Shown here piece by piece: positions 1 to 12,812 of a DNA stretch of 64,000 bases. Made by a program: the position numbers and the translations under genes. Within the stretch, counting starts at the first letter, position 1, and each line of letters starts with the position of its first letter. The stretch lies in contig OY282609.1 in assembly GCA_958298945.1 (NCBI GenBank), positions 33,887,212 through 33,951,211 on the forward strand, read 5' to 3'. Under the pieces are notes generated by a model. That model was not told where the DNA came from. It made no database searches and saw only the letters and a list, made by a program, of their open reading frames with translations. The DNA is from Atherix ibis (taxonomy: Eukaryota; Arthropoda; Insecta; Diptera; Athericidae).

Positions 1-435
1 CAGGATTGAAGGTTGTGTATATGGAATTGTAGGTTGTTGAAAGCTATGTCCGGATTTGTATGGGTAGCAAGTATGGCCGTATATAAGTAGCAATGATAGT
101 ATTAAAATCAGATGAGATGTCATGGGTATAAATATTATATAAAATGGAATACTGCCTTATGGTACTCCAGCTAGCATAGAATATATTTCCGAGGATTCTG
201 AATTAATTGTAACGTGGAAATGACGTTGGAAAAGATATGAATTTATGATAAGGTAGTATGTTGAAGGAAGGAATCTCTTAACTTTTCTGAGGAGTCCAGA
301 ATGACACACACGATCAAAATCTTGGGATATATCTAAAAATACTCGTGGGCAATAATCTTTCCTCTTATGAGAAGATGCAATATTTATCGGTTCAAATAAA
401 AATTTTATACATTTTTGCAATTTTTCTGTGTTTTT
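1..435 (-). mobile_element. Jockey-type LINE reverse transcriptase fragment
   Basis: On the minus strand, 420 to 157 reads as one open frame with the finger/palm region of a non-LTR retrotransposon reverse transcriptase. It has an FLDISQDFDRVCHSGLL block (normally FLDISQAFDKVW in Jockey-clade elements), then a KRFLPSTYYLIINSYLFQRHF block and SSEIYSMLAGVP, the start of the GVPQG motif. Below 157 the similarity continues in another frame with a YNIYTHDI segment, so a frameshift lies at the conserved PQGS site. The element runs off the left edge, and no 5' end or poly(A) tail is visible. It is a dead fragment. The clade is assigned from remembered motifs. Confidence 0.75.
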
Positions 436-623
436 TTTTGTTGAAATCCAAACATTTAAAAAATCACATTATTCCAGTTCATTTGAAATTGTTAATATCA
501 TAAACTATAATGACGATATTGCAAATATCGATAGTTTAATTAACCTTGTAATTAACAAAGAAAATTGTGCATAAATTGGCAAATAATGAGAAAAATAAAC
601 AGGTAAAAATAGAAGCCTTGTTA

Positions 624-1000
624 CGAGGTGCGGCGGAAAAGTAATGGAACTGACTCCGTTGACTTCCTCTCCATATAGCTTGAACGTTAGTTTTTTCTAG
701 GTGTGAAGTACAAATGTGTTTTTGTAGTGTATGGAACAGTAAAATTTGAAGCAATGACGAATACTCAAGTTTAGCTTACGAAAAGTTGCAAAGAGCCTAT
801 GAGGAAGATTCGTTATCAAGATCACACGTTTTTCAGCAGCATTAAGCATTTTTGGAGGGCCGAGAAACAAGTGGGAGACAACTAGGTTCTAAAGCCAATA
901 AAAATGTAGAACGAGTAAGTACTCTTGTGAATTCAAACCGCCGTTTAACCTTGAAGCTGTGAACGGTTTAGAAAAAGGGTTATTCACGTCAGAAGATACT
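624..1000 (+). mobile_element. mariner relic, N-terminal transposase part
   Basis: A TA dinucleotide at 622-623 is followed by acgaggtgcggcggaaaag, which resembles a mariner terminal inverted repeat. From about 772 the plus strand reads LQRAYEEDSLSRSHVFQQH, then a stop, then FLEGRETSGRQ and NVERVSTLVNSNRRLTLKL. This is the helix-turn-helix region of mariner transposases (YGxxxLSRxxVFxWHKRFxEGRE) with stops. No catalytic domain follows and no right terminal repeat was identified, so the element is truncated or eroded. Two copies of a 22-nt segment 33 bases apart (1184 and 1217) lie just downstream. Confidence 0.6.
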
Positions 1001-2640
1001 CCAACATGACACCACCCTCTCTATAAACGGGTTTTTGGGTGAATAAGAAAAGGTTTGTCAAAGAAAGATTATCAGAAAAAACTACACGATTTAAAAAAAA
1101 AAACAATCGGAAAAATCGATTACTGCACTTAACCAGCCCCCTCCCCCATTCTCTTGAGTGTGTGAGTTCCGTAAAATCGAAACGGACGTGATATTGGTAC
1201 TAGCAAATTTCCGAAAGGACGTGATATTGGTACTAGCAATAACATCCAAAGGAGTATAGCCGAGGATCTTAAGGCGATTCTATTTCAAAACTTCCAGTAC
1301 TGCTACAAAGGGTGAAAAAAAAACGCATTTTTATTAATTAAATAATTTGTTGCAAGCAAATCCGGATTTTTTTCTTGAGGGTAGTTCCGAAGAGATATGA
1401 ATTCTCTACATAAGAATGGACAAAAAACGATGTGAAAATAAAATAATGTATAGCAGATTGAACTGAAGTCTAATCCAAGCTACATATCCCTCTTACCCCC
1501 TCAACAGCCCAGTTTGCAAATATAAAAGTACAATAATAAAAGCTGAGATCAGCACTGTTCCACCTTATCTTCTGATATATATTTTGTGAACTAATTTGTG
1601 AGCAGTGAGAGAGGAAACTAAAGACTCAACTAACAATAACCAAATGCAAATAAATATAGAATAATCAGAAGAGGTCTGTAACTTTCTCAAAGAAAGTAGC
1701 AACAACAAAAATTACCAAGAAGTCAGATTTTAAGAAAGGAGACTGAAGAAGTTGACTTGATTTTTGTGATTGTAGATCCAAGATAAGCATTAAGTTATTG
1801 GGAAGAAATTTTCTCATACTTTATTAGATGAAGAATTTATGAGAAAAGTGGGTAAGACTTTTTATAGTACAAGGAAATAAGATAAATAAGTAGTAAAATA
1901 ATAGTCTATCTAACCAAAGTTCACATATTCAAAGTTGGTTAAAGATTTCAAGTCCTGATAAACATTAAAAGTAACCTGCCATTTAGAATATTTTCATTTT
2001 CTTGACTTACAAAGGTAGTTCGTTGCATAGAAGGAAATGGGAATAGATTGTAAATTTGTTCTTCTATATAACTAAGTGAAAGTTAGTTCACGGATTAAAC
2101 TTCCGTTTCAACAATTTAAAATGCCTTTTTCAATTGAACGCAATAAAACAAATCAATCTAAGAGTTATTGTTAAGCATAAAAATTATTGATTGCTATGAC
2201 GTCACAAAGTTTATTTAAAAGGATCCGAAAATTCCGTACAAATGGTTTTAAGTTTACCTTCATAATAGAGTTTATACAGTAACGAACGGATGACATTTTT
2301 CTACTAAAGAAATTTAAGGTCACAATATCAGCTCAAAATGAACAACAACGGAGCATGAAGTATTTCGGGAATACGGAGCATGAAGTAGACCACAATGATA
2401 AGAATGCGACAATCACGGGAGCGCCTATTTGAGTATTAATAAAAAATTATGAAGGACTAAAAGGGAAAAAAAGGCTGATAATGCTCCTTACTGCCAGTCT
2501 GAAGTTGCAATAGCTGCTGCTTCTAAATAAATTGGTTCGGGAAAAGATAATTCATTATTTCAAGACTTTATTTAACATTGTCCGATTTGGGTCAAATATT
2601 ACAGTTTTTTATATAATTTATGGCCATTTTAAAGCTAACT
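1001..2640. other. No recognisable gene
   Basis: About 1.6 kb of AT-rich sequence without a convincing coding exon, RNA gene or element boundary. It contains a short direct duplication of a ggacgtgatattggtactag segment at 1184 and 1217. It is probably eroded transposon and intergenic DNA. Confidence 0.5.
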
Positions 2641-4220
2641 TCATAATGCCTCACTCATAAAAGCCCAGGACGCTATTGGCGAAAAACTCGACTAAGCGAT
2701 CATGTCTTGATGTCAATTTCTTATCACTAAAAATTTTTTGTAATGATAAAAAAAGATGGTAATCGCTTGGTGTCAGGTCCAAGCTGCCGAAGTTTCTGGT
2801 TAGTCATCATAGATGGGTGTGGCCTGGAGTTGTCCTGATTGGCTCCTGTTGGCCAATTTTAACCGTTTCTGGTCAATTGCTAGCTTCAGACAGTACAATT
2901 GGTAATAGTAGAGTTCAGAATATGGTGTTTCGTCATATGGAAGCAGCTCATAGTAGATGATTTTTTTCCAGTCCCACCAAATTCTCTGCAAACTCTTTTT
3001 GGCCATTAAGAAGCCTTGGTTGCTATTGAAAAAAAACAAAATTTCCCAACCAAACTCCTGGAGTTTCTGGCGAGTCATTATAGACGTGTGTGGCCTGGCG
3101 TTGTCCTGATTGGCTCTTGTTGGCCTGGCGTTGTCCTGATTGGCTCCGTTTCTGGTCAATCGCTAGTTTCAAAGGTCCAATTGTTAACAGTAGAGGTCCT
3201 AATTCAGTGTTTGCAGATATGAAAGCAGCTCATAGTAGATGATTTCTTTCTAGACCCATCAAATTCACAGGAAAACCTTCCTGGCCGTTAGTCCTGATTT
3301 GGCCTCCATTTAAGCCGCTTCACCGCGTTTTGACCACGATCATTTGCGCACAATATTGTCGTATGTGACCCATTTCTCATAAGGTGGATGCATCAAAATT
3401 TCTCAAACCAAGCTCCAAGGAGTTTCTGGCGAGTCATTATAGACGTGTGTGGCCTGGCGTTGTCCTGATTGGCTCCGTTTCTGGTCAATCGCTAGTTTCA
3501 AAGGTCCAATTGTTAACAGTAGAGGGCCTAATTCAGTGTTTGCACATATGGAAGCAGCTCATAGTAGATGATTCCTTTCTAGTCCCACCAAATGCACAGA
3601 AAAACCTTCGTGGCCGTTACTCCTGATTTGGCCTTCATTTGAGCCGCTTCACCGCGCTTTGATCACGATTGTTTTCGCACAATATTGTCGTATGTGACCC
3701 ATTTCTCATCCCCAGTCACCATCCGTTTAAGAAATTGGGCAAGGGTTCGTAGATGGAAGTTCGATCCATCATGTTTTTTTGCGTAAATCCGTATAGCCCC
3801 AAGCATCGGGCTTTTTTAGAATCCAGCTTAATGCAGATGATTTAAAACTGTTTTGTGGTCGATCTTTTGCTCCTGAGCGATGCTACGACTGTTAATATGC
3901 CGATCTACTTTGGTTCATTTTCGACGACGGGCCTACCGTTGCAAGGTGTACTTTAACATCGATAATACCGGAACGGAATCGACAAAACCAAAATTGAGCT
4001 TTATTGGATGTGACAGCATCGGTACCATAAACACCATTTTCAATTTCAGCCACCAATGGTAAAGAAAATGCACAAAATGGTATTTGATGACCGTAGACTG
4101 AAATGGCATAGTCAAGCTAGCAGACAAGATAGGCATTTCAAAAAACGCTGTACATCGCATATTGACTGAAAATTTGGACATGATAAAGCTGTGTGAAAGA
4201 TGGTTCCCACGTTTGCTCAC
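2640..4220 (-). mobile_element. Rearranged, partly tandem mariner transposase relic
   Basis: Minus-strand frames show the catalytic half of a mariner transposase, with blocks like IWWDWKKIIYYELLPYDET and a residual NARP-H metal-binding motif. The same piece occurs three times: a diverged copy at about 2797-3030 and two closer copies starting at 3061 and 3420. The 3061 copy carries an extra 30-bp internal duplication of its ggcctggcgttgtcctgatt segment, so the copies share endpoints 359 and 329 bases apart. From 3700 to about 4000 more N-terminal transposase sequence follows on the same strand. All frames are interrupted and no paired terminal repeats were found. This is a dead element that was locally duplicated. 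Confidence 0.65.
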
Positions 4221-4479
4221 AATTGAAGGTATTGGCGATGTGTCGCACCAATAAAGCCGCCTTTTTGCGTCGATTCATTACTTCACTCCTGAGATTAAGG
4301 AAGAGTCAGAATAATGGACTGAAAGGAGAGAATCGACTCCAAAGAAGACGAAGACAGTTCCATCTGCTGGCAAGGTCATAGCGTAAATTTTTTGAGATGC
4401 GTCTGAGATAATTTTCATCGATTATCTTTAAAAAGTAAAAACATTCAAGGGCGGGTGTTTTGCGAAGTTATTGCAGTGA

Positions 4480-4690
4480 TGAAATCAAGAAATTTTGCTT
4501 TTAAAGCAATAAAGTATTGGTTTCCACAACATACGTTATCGCGATGGTCAAAATCAATGAGTTAAAGGTCGAATTACTTCTCCATGCACCCTAGCCGCCA
4601 GATTTAGCCCCCCGGATTATTTTCTCTTTCCAAACTTGAATAAAATGGCTTGGTGGTGACGGGTTTGCCAATAATGAAGGGAGGAGTCTG
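4480..4690 (+). mobile_element. mariner transposase C-terminal fragment
   Basis: The plus strand reads KINELKVELLLHAP, a stop, PPDLAP, then the remains of a LFPNLKKWLGG block and RFANNE. This is the third-aspartate region of mariner transposases ([25 protein letters not shown]) with several stops and a frameshift. Its strand is opposite to the neighbouring relic at 2640-4220, and its motif variant differs, so it is a separate insertion. No terminal repeats were assigned. Confidence 0.55.
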
Positions 4691-4800
4691 TGGTTAATGG
4701 CTTTTTTAAGGTGTTCGACAATTAAAATTTTGTCATTGGAAAGAATATCGTTGGTATAAATATTACACAGGAGAGGACTAAGAATGCTACCTTGAGGAAT
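4640..4800 (-). mobile_element. Jockey-type LINE scrap (PQGS motif)
   Basis: On the minus strand just below 4800 the sequence reads IPQGSILSPLLCNIYTNDIL, the PQGS box and following block of Jockey-clade reverse transcriptases. The frame continues briefly toward 4700 and then dissolves. It is a short fragment, related to but distinct from the LINE pieces at 1-435 and 46340-46620. Confidence 0.65.
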
Positions 4801-5649
4801 CTAATGAGAGAAAATAAGAGGTGGGAGGGAACGAGATGGTGTTAATTTTTTGGAATTTACCATCAAGTCTTATTTTTTCATCGATCCAATCCATTCCGCC
4901 AACTTTTTCATGTACTGCTGTAATTCGAATTGTTCGAGTGAAAATATAGCGGAACAAATTGTATACCTTCAATAAACTAATCTTTAATGTACTAGACTAT
5001 CACTCTCGTAAACAAATAGTCAAAGTTTGGTGTCCTAGGTTAATAAACCTATTGAGAATAATTGAAATTATATGAAACCTTACAATTTCCAGCGTTCCAT
5101 CCGTAGTACGAGAAATACGAGATTTATTTCTACACCAAATCAAATAGAATCATTTTCATATATCTAACATGAGCAATAAATGAAATTAATACCAAACAGT
5201 AAAATTAATTAATACCGTTTTTTTTTGAATTTTCAGATAACTTAGCATGTCCAGATAATATTACACATTTCCTAAGTGAAACAATTCATAAAAATGTAAT
5301 TCAACCTTTAAAAGATAAAATGCACTTCCGAAATTGCTCTTGGACACAACAAGAAATGCACATAAAAATTTTATCAGAAACTCAAATAATCACTCCACTT
5401 ACGACGAGTGCGAATGAAAAAAAGTTAATTGCAAACGAAAAATGTAAGCAGAGACGTGATTGAATTGCAAAAGAGTTCATTGAAAACGAAAACGAAATTG
5501 CTACGCGAAAAAAATCGAAGAAAGTAGACTGCTTAGCGAGAAAATTAAAAATACAAACATTAAAAAAATAATAATAATAGTCCAGTGTTAATGACCATTA
5601 TTTCTACCTTAAACTTGTACAAATCTCATTGCCATTTTGAGCGTTGAGA
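4801..5649. other. Gliotactin upstream region
   Basis: AT-rich sequence between LINE debris and the first Gliotactin ATG. It should contain the promoter and 5' UTR, and possibly an unrecognised non-coding first exon, but no TATA box or initiator can be named with confidence. No independent gene is seen. Confidence 0.4.
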
Positions 5650-8600
5650 ATGACAGTGTCGTATTACCTTAAGTGGAAACGAAAATATCTGCGGTGGCCA
5701 TTAATTAACTTAGGAAAATTGTGTAACTCGGAAATGTTAACAATCAGCAAATTTACTGAAATACGAATATCCAATAGCCGGATAGGAATGATTTTTTACT
5801 GGTTGACTATCTTTTGTTGCTATCTTGCAATTGACAGTGTGACTGCACAAACACGCGATCCCAGATACTATAATAGAGAAGGAACTTATAATTGGCCAAA
5901 TCCAGGAGATCCCGACTACAGGTAACCCCATCTATGATCATCTTAGAAAAAGCACTAACATTTCATAACGATCGTTTGGATTATTTGCAGAACGTACACA
6001 TTTAATGATCGACGTTATGGACACTATCAACCTAATGGTTATGGGCAACAGTATCCAGGACAAAATTTTCCTGGGCAATATCCTCAAAGCCCATTAGGTG
6101 AAGATCGTTTTCGGTTCGACCCGGTGAGTAAATATTTTTTATTTTTAACTCGGCTAAGTATCACTGCTTAGCATCACAATTATAATCAGGCTTATAAACA
6201 ATCACATTTATTTACTGAGACTTTACCGATCTTTGGTGGGTGATCCCTCAAATACAATATGATTGTAACCTATAATAGTAATAACAATGTTTAGAATGAA
6301 TAACAATTCAGCATCAAAAATAGAATAGTTAAATTAATTTTAATTATTAGATGGAACACAACTATCGTCTTGTTTAATTTTCTATGTAAAAGTAGAAATA
6401 CAATGGAATTTTCTTCACAAAAAAACAACAAAAAATTCAAATCAATAACTTACTATCATTACAGAACAATCCAAGTGTTCCACAAACACCATTTCCGGGA
6501 ATATTGGGTGGATGGCGGGAAGATCTTCAGGGAAAGGAAAGAGCCGATTCGATAACACTCGATCGTGATATATTCGTCACCACCAATTATGGTGAAGTTC
6601 AAGGCTTCAAAACATATTTGTATGATGATCCAGATCCGAAATCGTTTCATCGGCCATGGCACAGTACGGTCGATCGGATATTTGGATCCTGTCATGTATT
6701 TTTGGGTATACCGTATGCGCTCCCGCCGACAATCGAAGGTAGATTCAAACCACCGCGTAGACATCGTGGATGGCAACTACTTCAAGCAGTCGATTTTGGG
6801 CCAGCTTGTCCACAACCAATTCGTTACGTTGGTGCTACAAAAGGAATCCGCGATATGGACGAAGACTGCCTTTACTTAAACATATACTCTCCGAAGGTAA
6901 AAAACAACAACTGAAATTTACAATTTGTTTGAGAAAGTTTATATAATAGTTTATACGTTATAGACTGGTGCAGGTGTTCCTCAAAAATACTCTGTCATGT
7001 TTTATATTCACGGAGGAGATTTTAGTCACGGTGCTTCCAATCTATTTCCTGGGCAAGTGATGGCTACATTTTACGATGTTGTGGTGGTAACTTTCAATTA
7101 CCGTCTTGGTGCTCTGGGTTTCTTATCTACAGCTGATGAAAACTCACCAGGGAACTACGGTATACTAGATCAAAGTATGGCGCTTCGTTGGGTCTACGAT
7201 AACATTGAGTTCTTTAACGGCGATCGAAACTCTATAACTATATTCGGACCTGGAGCTGGAGCAGCATCAGCAGGCTTACTTATGGTAGCGCCGCAAACCC
7301 GAGACATTGTTAATAAAGTGATTGCACAGTCAGGGTCTGCGACATCGGATTGGGCGATGATTATCGATAAATACCGAGCCCAAAACACGAGCAGAGTTCT
7401 TGGTCAGCTTTTAGGCTGTTCGATTGAATCATCTTGGAAGTTAGTTAACTGTTTGCAACGCGGTCGGAGTTTTTACGAATTGGGCAATGCTGAGTTTGCA
7501 CCGCAAGTTGGCACGTTTGCATGGGGACCAGTACTAGATCTTAACTTTACATTTCCTGGGGACGATTGGTACGAAGGATGGAGAGAAAGTGATTGGAAGT
7601 TCCTTTCAGAATATCCCCTCGATCTCATTCGGCAAAAAAAATTCAATCGTGGCTTACATTACATGACCGGCGTTACAACTCAAGAGGCATCTTTCTTTAT
7701 ATCAGAAAACGAGACGTTAGCACCACGGTATAATGTTGATGAGATATTTTTCGATCAGAAAGTTCGTGAATTGGTATTTCGTTATAATTACACATTGAAT
7801 CCCGGTGGTATTTATGACGCAATCAAGTACATGTATACATATTGGCCAGACCCTGACAACAAAACACGTATTCGCGAAGAGTATATCGATATGCTGTCGG
7901 ATTTCCTATATAGAGCGCCTGTCGATCAAATCGTTAAAGAACTATTACGGAAACGAGTTCCAGTCTATATGTACGTTATGAATACAACACTCGAGGGACT
8001 GAAATTGCCTGAGTGGCGCAAGTATCCCCACAATATTGAACATTACATGCTGACGGGAGCACCGTTCATGGATGTTGAATTCTTTCCAAAGAAAGCACGT
8101 TTCCAACGCGACATGTGGACCGATAACGATCGGAATATGAGTCATTTCTTTATGAAAACCTTTACAAATTTCGCACGTTTCGGGTACGTGACAAATTACA
8201 ATTTCACCTTATTTACACATATGATTTTATTTTAATTTTTTTATTTTAATTTTAACATAGACATCCTACACCGCAACAAGTTCTAGGATTACACTACGAA
8301 ATTGCATATGACGGTGAACTGCGTTACCTCAACATAAACACTACTTTCAATTCATCGATTTTACTAAATTTTCGTCAAACGGAATTAGCATTTTGGACAC
8401 AATATTTACCAAAAGTAATCGGTGTTGTAACCCCGACTTACCCACCATCAACTGAGTATTGGTGGGAGCCACGGGAACCTCTTCAGATAGCCTTTTGGAG
8501 TATGTCAACGGCTTGTCTTTTCTTAATTGTTTTGGTTGTGATATGCTGTATTTTATGGAGAAATGCAAAAAGGTAAGTTTGATCTAAAAAGTTGATAGTA

Positions 8601-10771
8601 TAAATATAAATTTCCTAAATGGCCTAAAGGTACTAGCGATCTTACTCAAAATATAAAAATGATAAATATAAACTGAAACCTTTTATAACCGAATCTGATT
8701 ACTCGTACTTCGTGTATATTTTTCTAAGTATTGGGTGTAAGGGAAAGTTCTGTCGTTTTTTTTAAATAAAAAACTAAATTTTGTTTCACTTTTTATTCAA
8801 AAATTAATATAAAATATAATTTCTTTTATTAGTTACAACTGTCTGCCAGCGTTCTGGCAGCTTATCCAACTACCTGGAAAAGAAGTCCTCGTTTTTGGAC
8901 GCAAAGTATTCTTCCACTGCCATTTGGACACCCTCATAATTTTTATATTCATTTCTACTAAAAAAGTTTTGCAGCAACCTGAACAGATGATAGTCAGATA
9001 GTGCAATGATGATAGTCAGATAGAGTTCCAACACAACTATGCAATTTTTTGTACGGGTTTTCTTGCCACGTGTGGTCTAGCGTTGTCATGGTGAAGAATT
9101 ACACCCTTTCTGTTGGCCAAATATGGACGTTTACGTTGAATTTCTTTATTCAAAACATCAAGTTGTTGACTCCGATCCCACCAACAACACAACATAACTT
9201 TCTTTGGTTTATAAACCATGCACTTTTCATCACCAGGCAACAAGCGGTCCAAAAACGGTTTCCTTTTGTGACTAGCAAGATTTGAAGAACATATTGAAAT
9301 TCGATCCATTAAATTTTTTTCGCTTAGTTCATGTGGCACCCAAACAGAGAGTTGGGATACAAAACCAAGCCTTTTAATGTGCTCTAAAGCAGTAGTCTGA
9401 TGAATTCCAAGCTTGAAGGCCATTTCTATGGAATTTAACATGGGATTTGTCCTGATCATACTGCGTAGCACTTCGTCATTGACATCTGATGGCCTTCCTG
9501 ATCTGGGTTCATCTTTCAAAGAAAAATCACCCGTCCGAAATTTCGCAAACCATCTCTGGCATGTTCGAGCTGTTACTGCGTCTTCTCCAAACACGCCCAC
9601 AAGTTTTTTTTTGCCTTCATCGCGTTGTCCCCTTTTTGGAACTCATACAACATACAATGTCTTAAGTGCACTTTTTCTTCACATATGTTGACTGTTTTAC
9701 AAGTTTAAGCAAACTAATAAAAATACGAAAAAATGTGTATAAACCATCAATCATACAGTTATCTAACGGTTTAAATCAATTTCAGTCGAATCAGAATTCT
9801 CGCTAAGAATCGACAACGCATACAAGTGCTAGTGTTCAAAAACGACAGAACTTCCCCTTACACCAAATATTTCTTGCAACTTTTAAGAAATGTAAATTTT
9901 TATAAGCAGTTTAGATATTTTCGATATTTGTCGAATATCTATAATATAGAATAACTTAGTTTTTTGTAATTTCTATGATTTTTCAAAAACTCACGTACAA
10001 AACGAGTATTTTTCAAATGGTGTTCAATCATCGAAAAAGAAAAATTTTATATTTGATTAAGCCCAAAAACCTGTGCTAAAAAAATTCTTCTAACAAAACA
10101 CTAGATTGCCGTAATTTTATGGAAATTTACACGAGTTCAGATTTATGAGGAAAAAAACGCCCGTACAATTTTTAGACTTTATACTCATTTAGAATACAAA
10201 AACTAAACTTTAAGAACTATAAATAAATTCTAATTTTTCAATAACAATTTTAAAAAATTGCAGACAAGCAGATCGTTTTTACGATGAAGATGTTTTCATA
10301 CAAGATAGTGGGGAGACTGAGAGAGAACCTCAACCCACTGGCATAGAAAATGCTCACATGATACAAAATAATCATCCAATTCGATCGCGCGAGAACATCT
10401 ACCAGTATCATGATTCACCTTCGACAAAAACACTAGCTAAATCACAAACGGACACAACTTCAATACGTACACCCAGCTCTATGAGCCATGCGAAAATGGG
10501 TAGCCAAAGTTCTTTACGCAGTGCAATATCTATGAAAGATTCTGGAACATTATCAAAAGAAACAAATTTCGATCGTAACATTAAAATTGAGACTGATCCG
10601 CGTGGTGGGAACGGTACCGCAAGAAAATACGAAGAACGTAATTTGCTTCCTGCGGATTTTATTACAAGCAGCCCCATAGACGTAGTACAAAAGCCTCAAC
10701 CAACCACAAGAAAGGCCTTCAAAACAAGTCGAACTCAATTAATCGAAGGTATACCACAAACATCCGTTTAA
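5650..10771 (+). CDS. Gli: Gliotactin, cholinesterase-like septate junction protein
   Basis: Exons: 5650-5921, 5991-6123, 6465-6896, 6964-8183, 8261-8572, 10264-10771, all with GT/AG ends. The joined frame is open for 958 codons. Gliotactin is a single-pass membrane protein of tricellular septate junctions. Its carboxylesterase fold is an adhesion module. After a hydrophobic N-terminal segment and a P/G/Q/Y-rich linker, the esterase-like domain runs from about residue 165 to 720. The nucleophile elbow reads FGPGAGAASAG near 373, with Gly in place of the catalytic Ser (FGESAG in active enzymes), so it is non-catalytic. A transmembrane helix lies near 762-785. The tail keeps tyrosines in FYDEDVF and ENIYQYHD and ends in TSV, a class I PDZ ligand. 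In-frame ATGs at 5734 and 5788 are alternative starts; 5788 would place a signal peptide directly at the N-terminus. The length is close to the Drosophila protein. Confidence 0.95.
8731..9867 (-). mobile_element. mariner (DD34D-type), full length but inactive, in Gli intron 5
   Basis: Terminal inverted repeats of about 28 bp start ttgggtgtaagggaaagttc on the left and end with the near-complement at 9838-9867. Each end is flanked by a TA target duplication (8729-8730 and 9868-9869). The transposase is on the minus strand. Residues from the helix-turn-helix domain through the HHDNARPH motif form one 187-codon frame (9600-9037). The remaining part, with ALSDYHLFRLLQNFF and later blocks, is in another frame between about 9030 and 8800. 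A frameshift or deletion near 9010-9040 therefore separates the second and third catalytic aspartates. The element sits wholly inside the last Gliotactin intron, opposite to the gene. Confidence 0.85.
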
Positions 10772-11720
10772 AACTAATAGTTTTTCTTTTTGGAAAATAT
10801 TTCTAATGTTAAAGATGATTTTAAGCTGTGCTTGAAACCGACCATAAAAATTTGATAATTTTATACCATAAATTTGATATAAACGCATTTATTTAGATTA
10901 TAAGTATTAGGAATAGATTTACAGATTACTACCGAAATTGTTTAAAACAAAAGCAATAATTCTGTTCGTCTCAAAGACGGATTGTATATTAAATATATCC
11001 TATCGATCATAGTAACTGCCTGAATGAACAATAGTTAATTTAGAAATAACTATTAGCTTAAAAATTATAGCGTTGTTTGTATAGGAACGTTTATAAAAGT
11101 ATAAAGAAAAACATATTTTACGATAGAACCTAGTTTTATATCGTCAAATTTGACAATCGAGTATTTAGTCTAGGGCAAGTTCAATCAAATGATTTCAGAC
11201 GTACTGATTTGGAGAAGTTGTTCAATTTTGGGTAATTCCAATAGATTTTTTACTTAACACTATTGAGAGCAAAGTCTACCAGGTCCTATGGTATCAGAAA
11301 TACAACCACTATTTTTTTTTTTGAGCGAGATTATCATCGAGCTTATTTATATCAACGGGCAAAATGTCGAATCCAGTAATAATTCTAAAAGGATTAGTTA
11401 GATTCAAAACTTAGTTGAAATTAATTATGAGTAAAATATTATTGGTTTTTTTTTAAATATGAAATTGTCTATTTAAAATTGTTCTTCGATTACTTTAGTA
11501 TATTTTAAAATAGAATATTTTTTATTTAAAATTACTCTTAGATTTTTTTTCATTAAATTGCAAAGATATAATAAGATGAGGATAATTTTCTTATTCACTA
11601 TTAAAAGTCTTTCAGGTTTTATTCGACAACGATTTTTAAAAAAAATAAAAGTTTTACGACCGGAAATGGTTAAAAAAAGTATTACTACAAAAAATACTAC
11701 TGTCAATATTACCAAGTGTA
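10772..11720. other. Gliotactin 3' region
   Basis: AT-rich sequence after the Gliotactin stop. It presumably includes the 3' UTR, but the polyadenylation site cannot be fixed. No second gene is recognised before the mariner at 11721. Confidence 0.4.
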
Positions 11721-12812
11721 TAAGCTTAAATCCGCTGTTTTTGTCAAAAAAAACATGTTTTTTTCATAGAAAGCTAAAACAAATTTATTCAAAGTACTCG
11801 CTAGCTACACATTTTTCCCATACCACGCCAAAAAAATTCCTTCTCTTTCGAGGCAAACCACTCAAGCCATTTTCGGATGTCTTCGTAAGAATCAAAGTGC
11901 TGCTCAGCGAGCGCGTGGCCCGTTGACGAAAACAGGTGGTAGTCGGAAGGGGCCAGGTCTGGTGAATAAGCGGGGTGATGTAGCACCTCCCAGTTTAGTG
12001 TCTCCAAGTAGTTTCGGACTATTTTTGACGTGTGATGGCGCGTTGTCGTGGAGGAAAACAAGCTTATCATGTCTTTGTTGATAATCCGTCCTTTCTTCAC
12101 GCAGAGCACAGTGCAATTTGATCAGTTGTTGATGGTAGCGGTGGGCATTTACAGTTTCACCAGATTTCAACATCTCATAGTAGACGATACCCTGCTGGTT
12201 CCACCAAACGCACAGCATCGTCTTCAGTCCGAAGCGATTTGGTCTTAGGGAATATGTTGATGGTTGGCCGGGATCAACACACGATTTCTTGCGTTTAGAA
12301 TTCTCGAAAATCCGATGCAGGATTTTGGTGTTTTGGCGTCGCTACATCTTCCTATCGTTCAATTCATGCGGCAGGCATTTTCCGATCTTTTCAATCTTCC
12401 CCATGGCATGCAGACGCATGGAAATGGCTGGTTGAGTAACACCTAATTGCTTCGCGAGCATTTTTTGTGATTGAGTATCGTCTTCGTCCAAAAGAGCCTG
12501 CAATTGATGGTCCTCAACCTTCCTAGGTCGATTTTCACACTTCTTGTCCCACAAGTCAAAATTACCGCCTTTGAACCGACGAAACCAATCTCGGCACGTT
12601 GCTTCCGATAAAGCACTGTCACCATAGGCCTCCATAAGCATTCGATGCGATTCCTTTACAAAGGAAAAATGTATGTTGTTGTACGAAATTGCCGACAATG
12701 TGCACTGATTAATGTTGACAGATGTCAAACTCATAAAAAAAAGTATAGCGTGCCCATAATAGCTTAATACGCTCACTCACGCCATCTATGACCAAACAGC
12801 GGATTTAAGCTT
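11721..12812 (-). mobile_element. mariner, family with taagcttaaatccgctgttt ends
   Basis: The ends match as inverted repeats (taagcttaaatccgctgttt and its complement) with TA on both sides (11719-11720 and 12813-12814). The transposase on the minus strand is broken into pieces. An N-terminal helix-turn-helix piece (12776-12342) includes AYGDSALSEATCRDWFRRF and ends in a CLPHELNDRKM linker. A middle piece has VWWNQQGIVYYE and FLHDNAPSH. A C-terminal piece in another frame has AYSPDLAPSDYHLFSS. At least two frameshifts make it inactive. A second copy of the same family lies at 60260-61454. Confidence 0.85.

Noticed and set aside
3880..4220. Open frames on both strands near 3.9-4.2 kb as small genes
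   Set aside because: They are adjacent to and continuous with mariner debris and show no start context or independent motif.
6964..8183. Active carboxylesterase or acetylcholinesterase
   Set aside because: The catalytic serine is replaced by glycine, and the protein has a transmembrane helix and PDZ tail as in Gliotactin.
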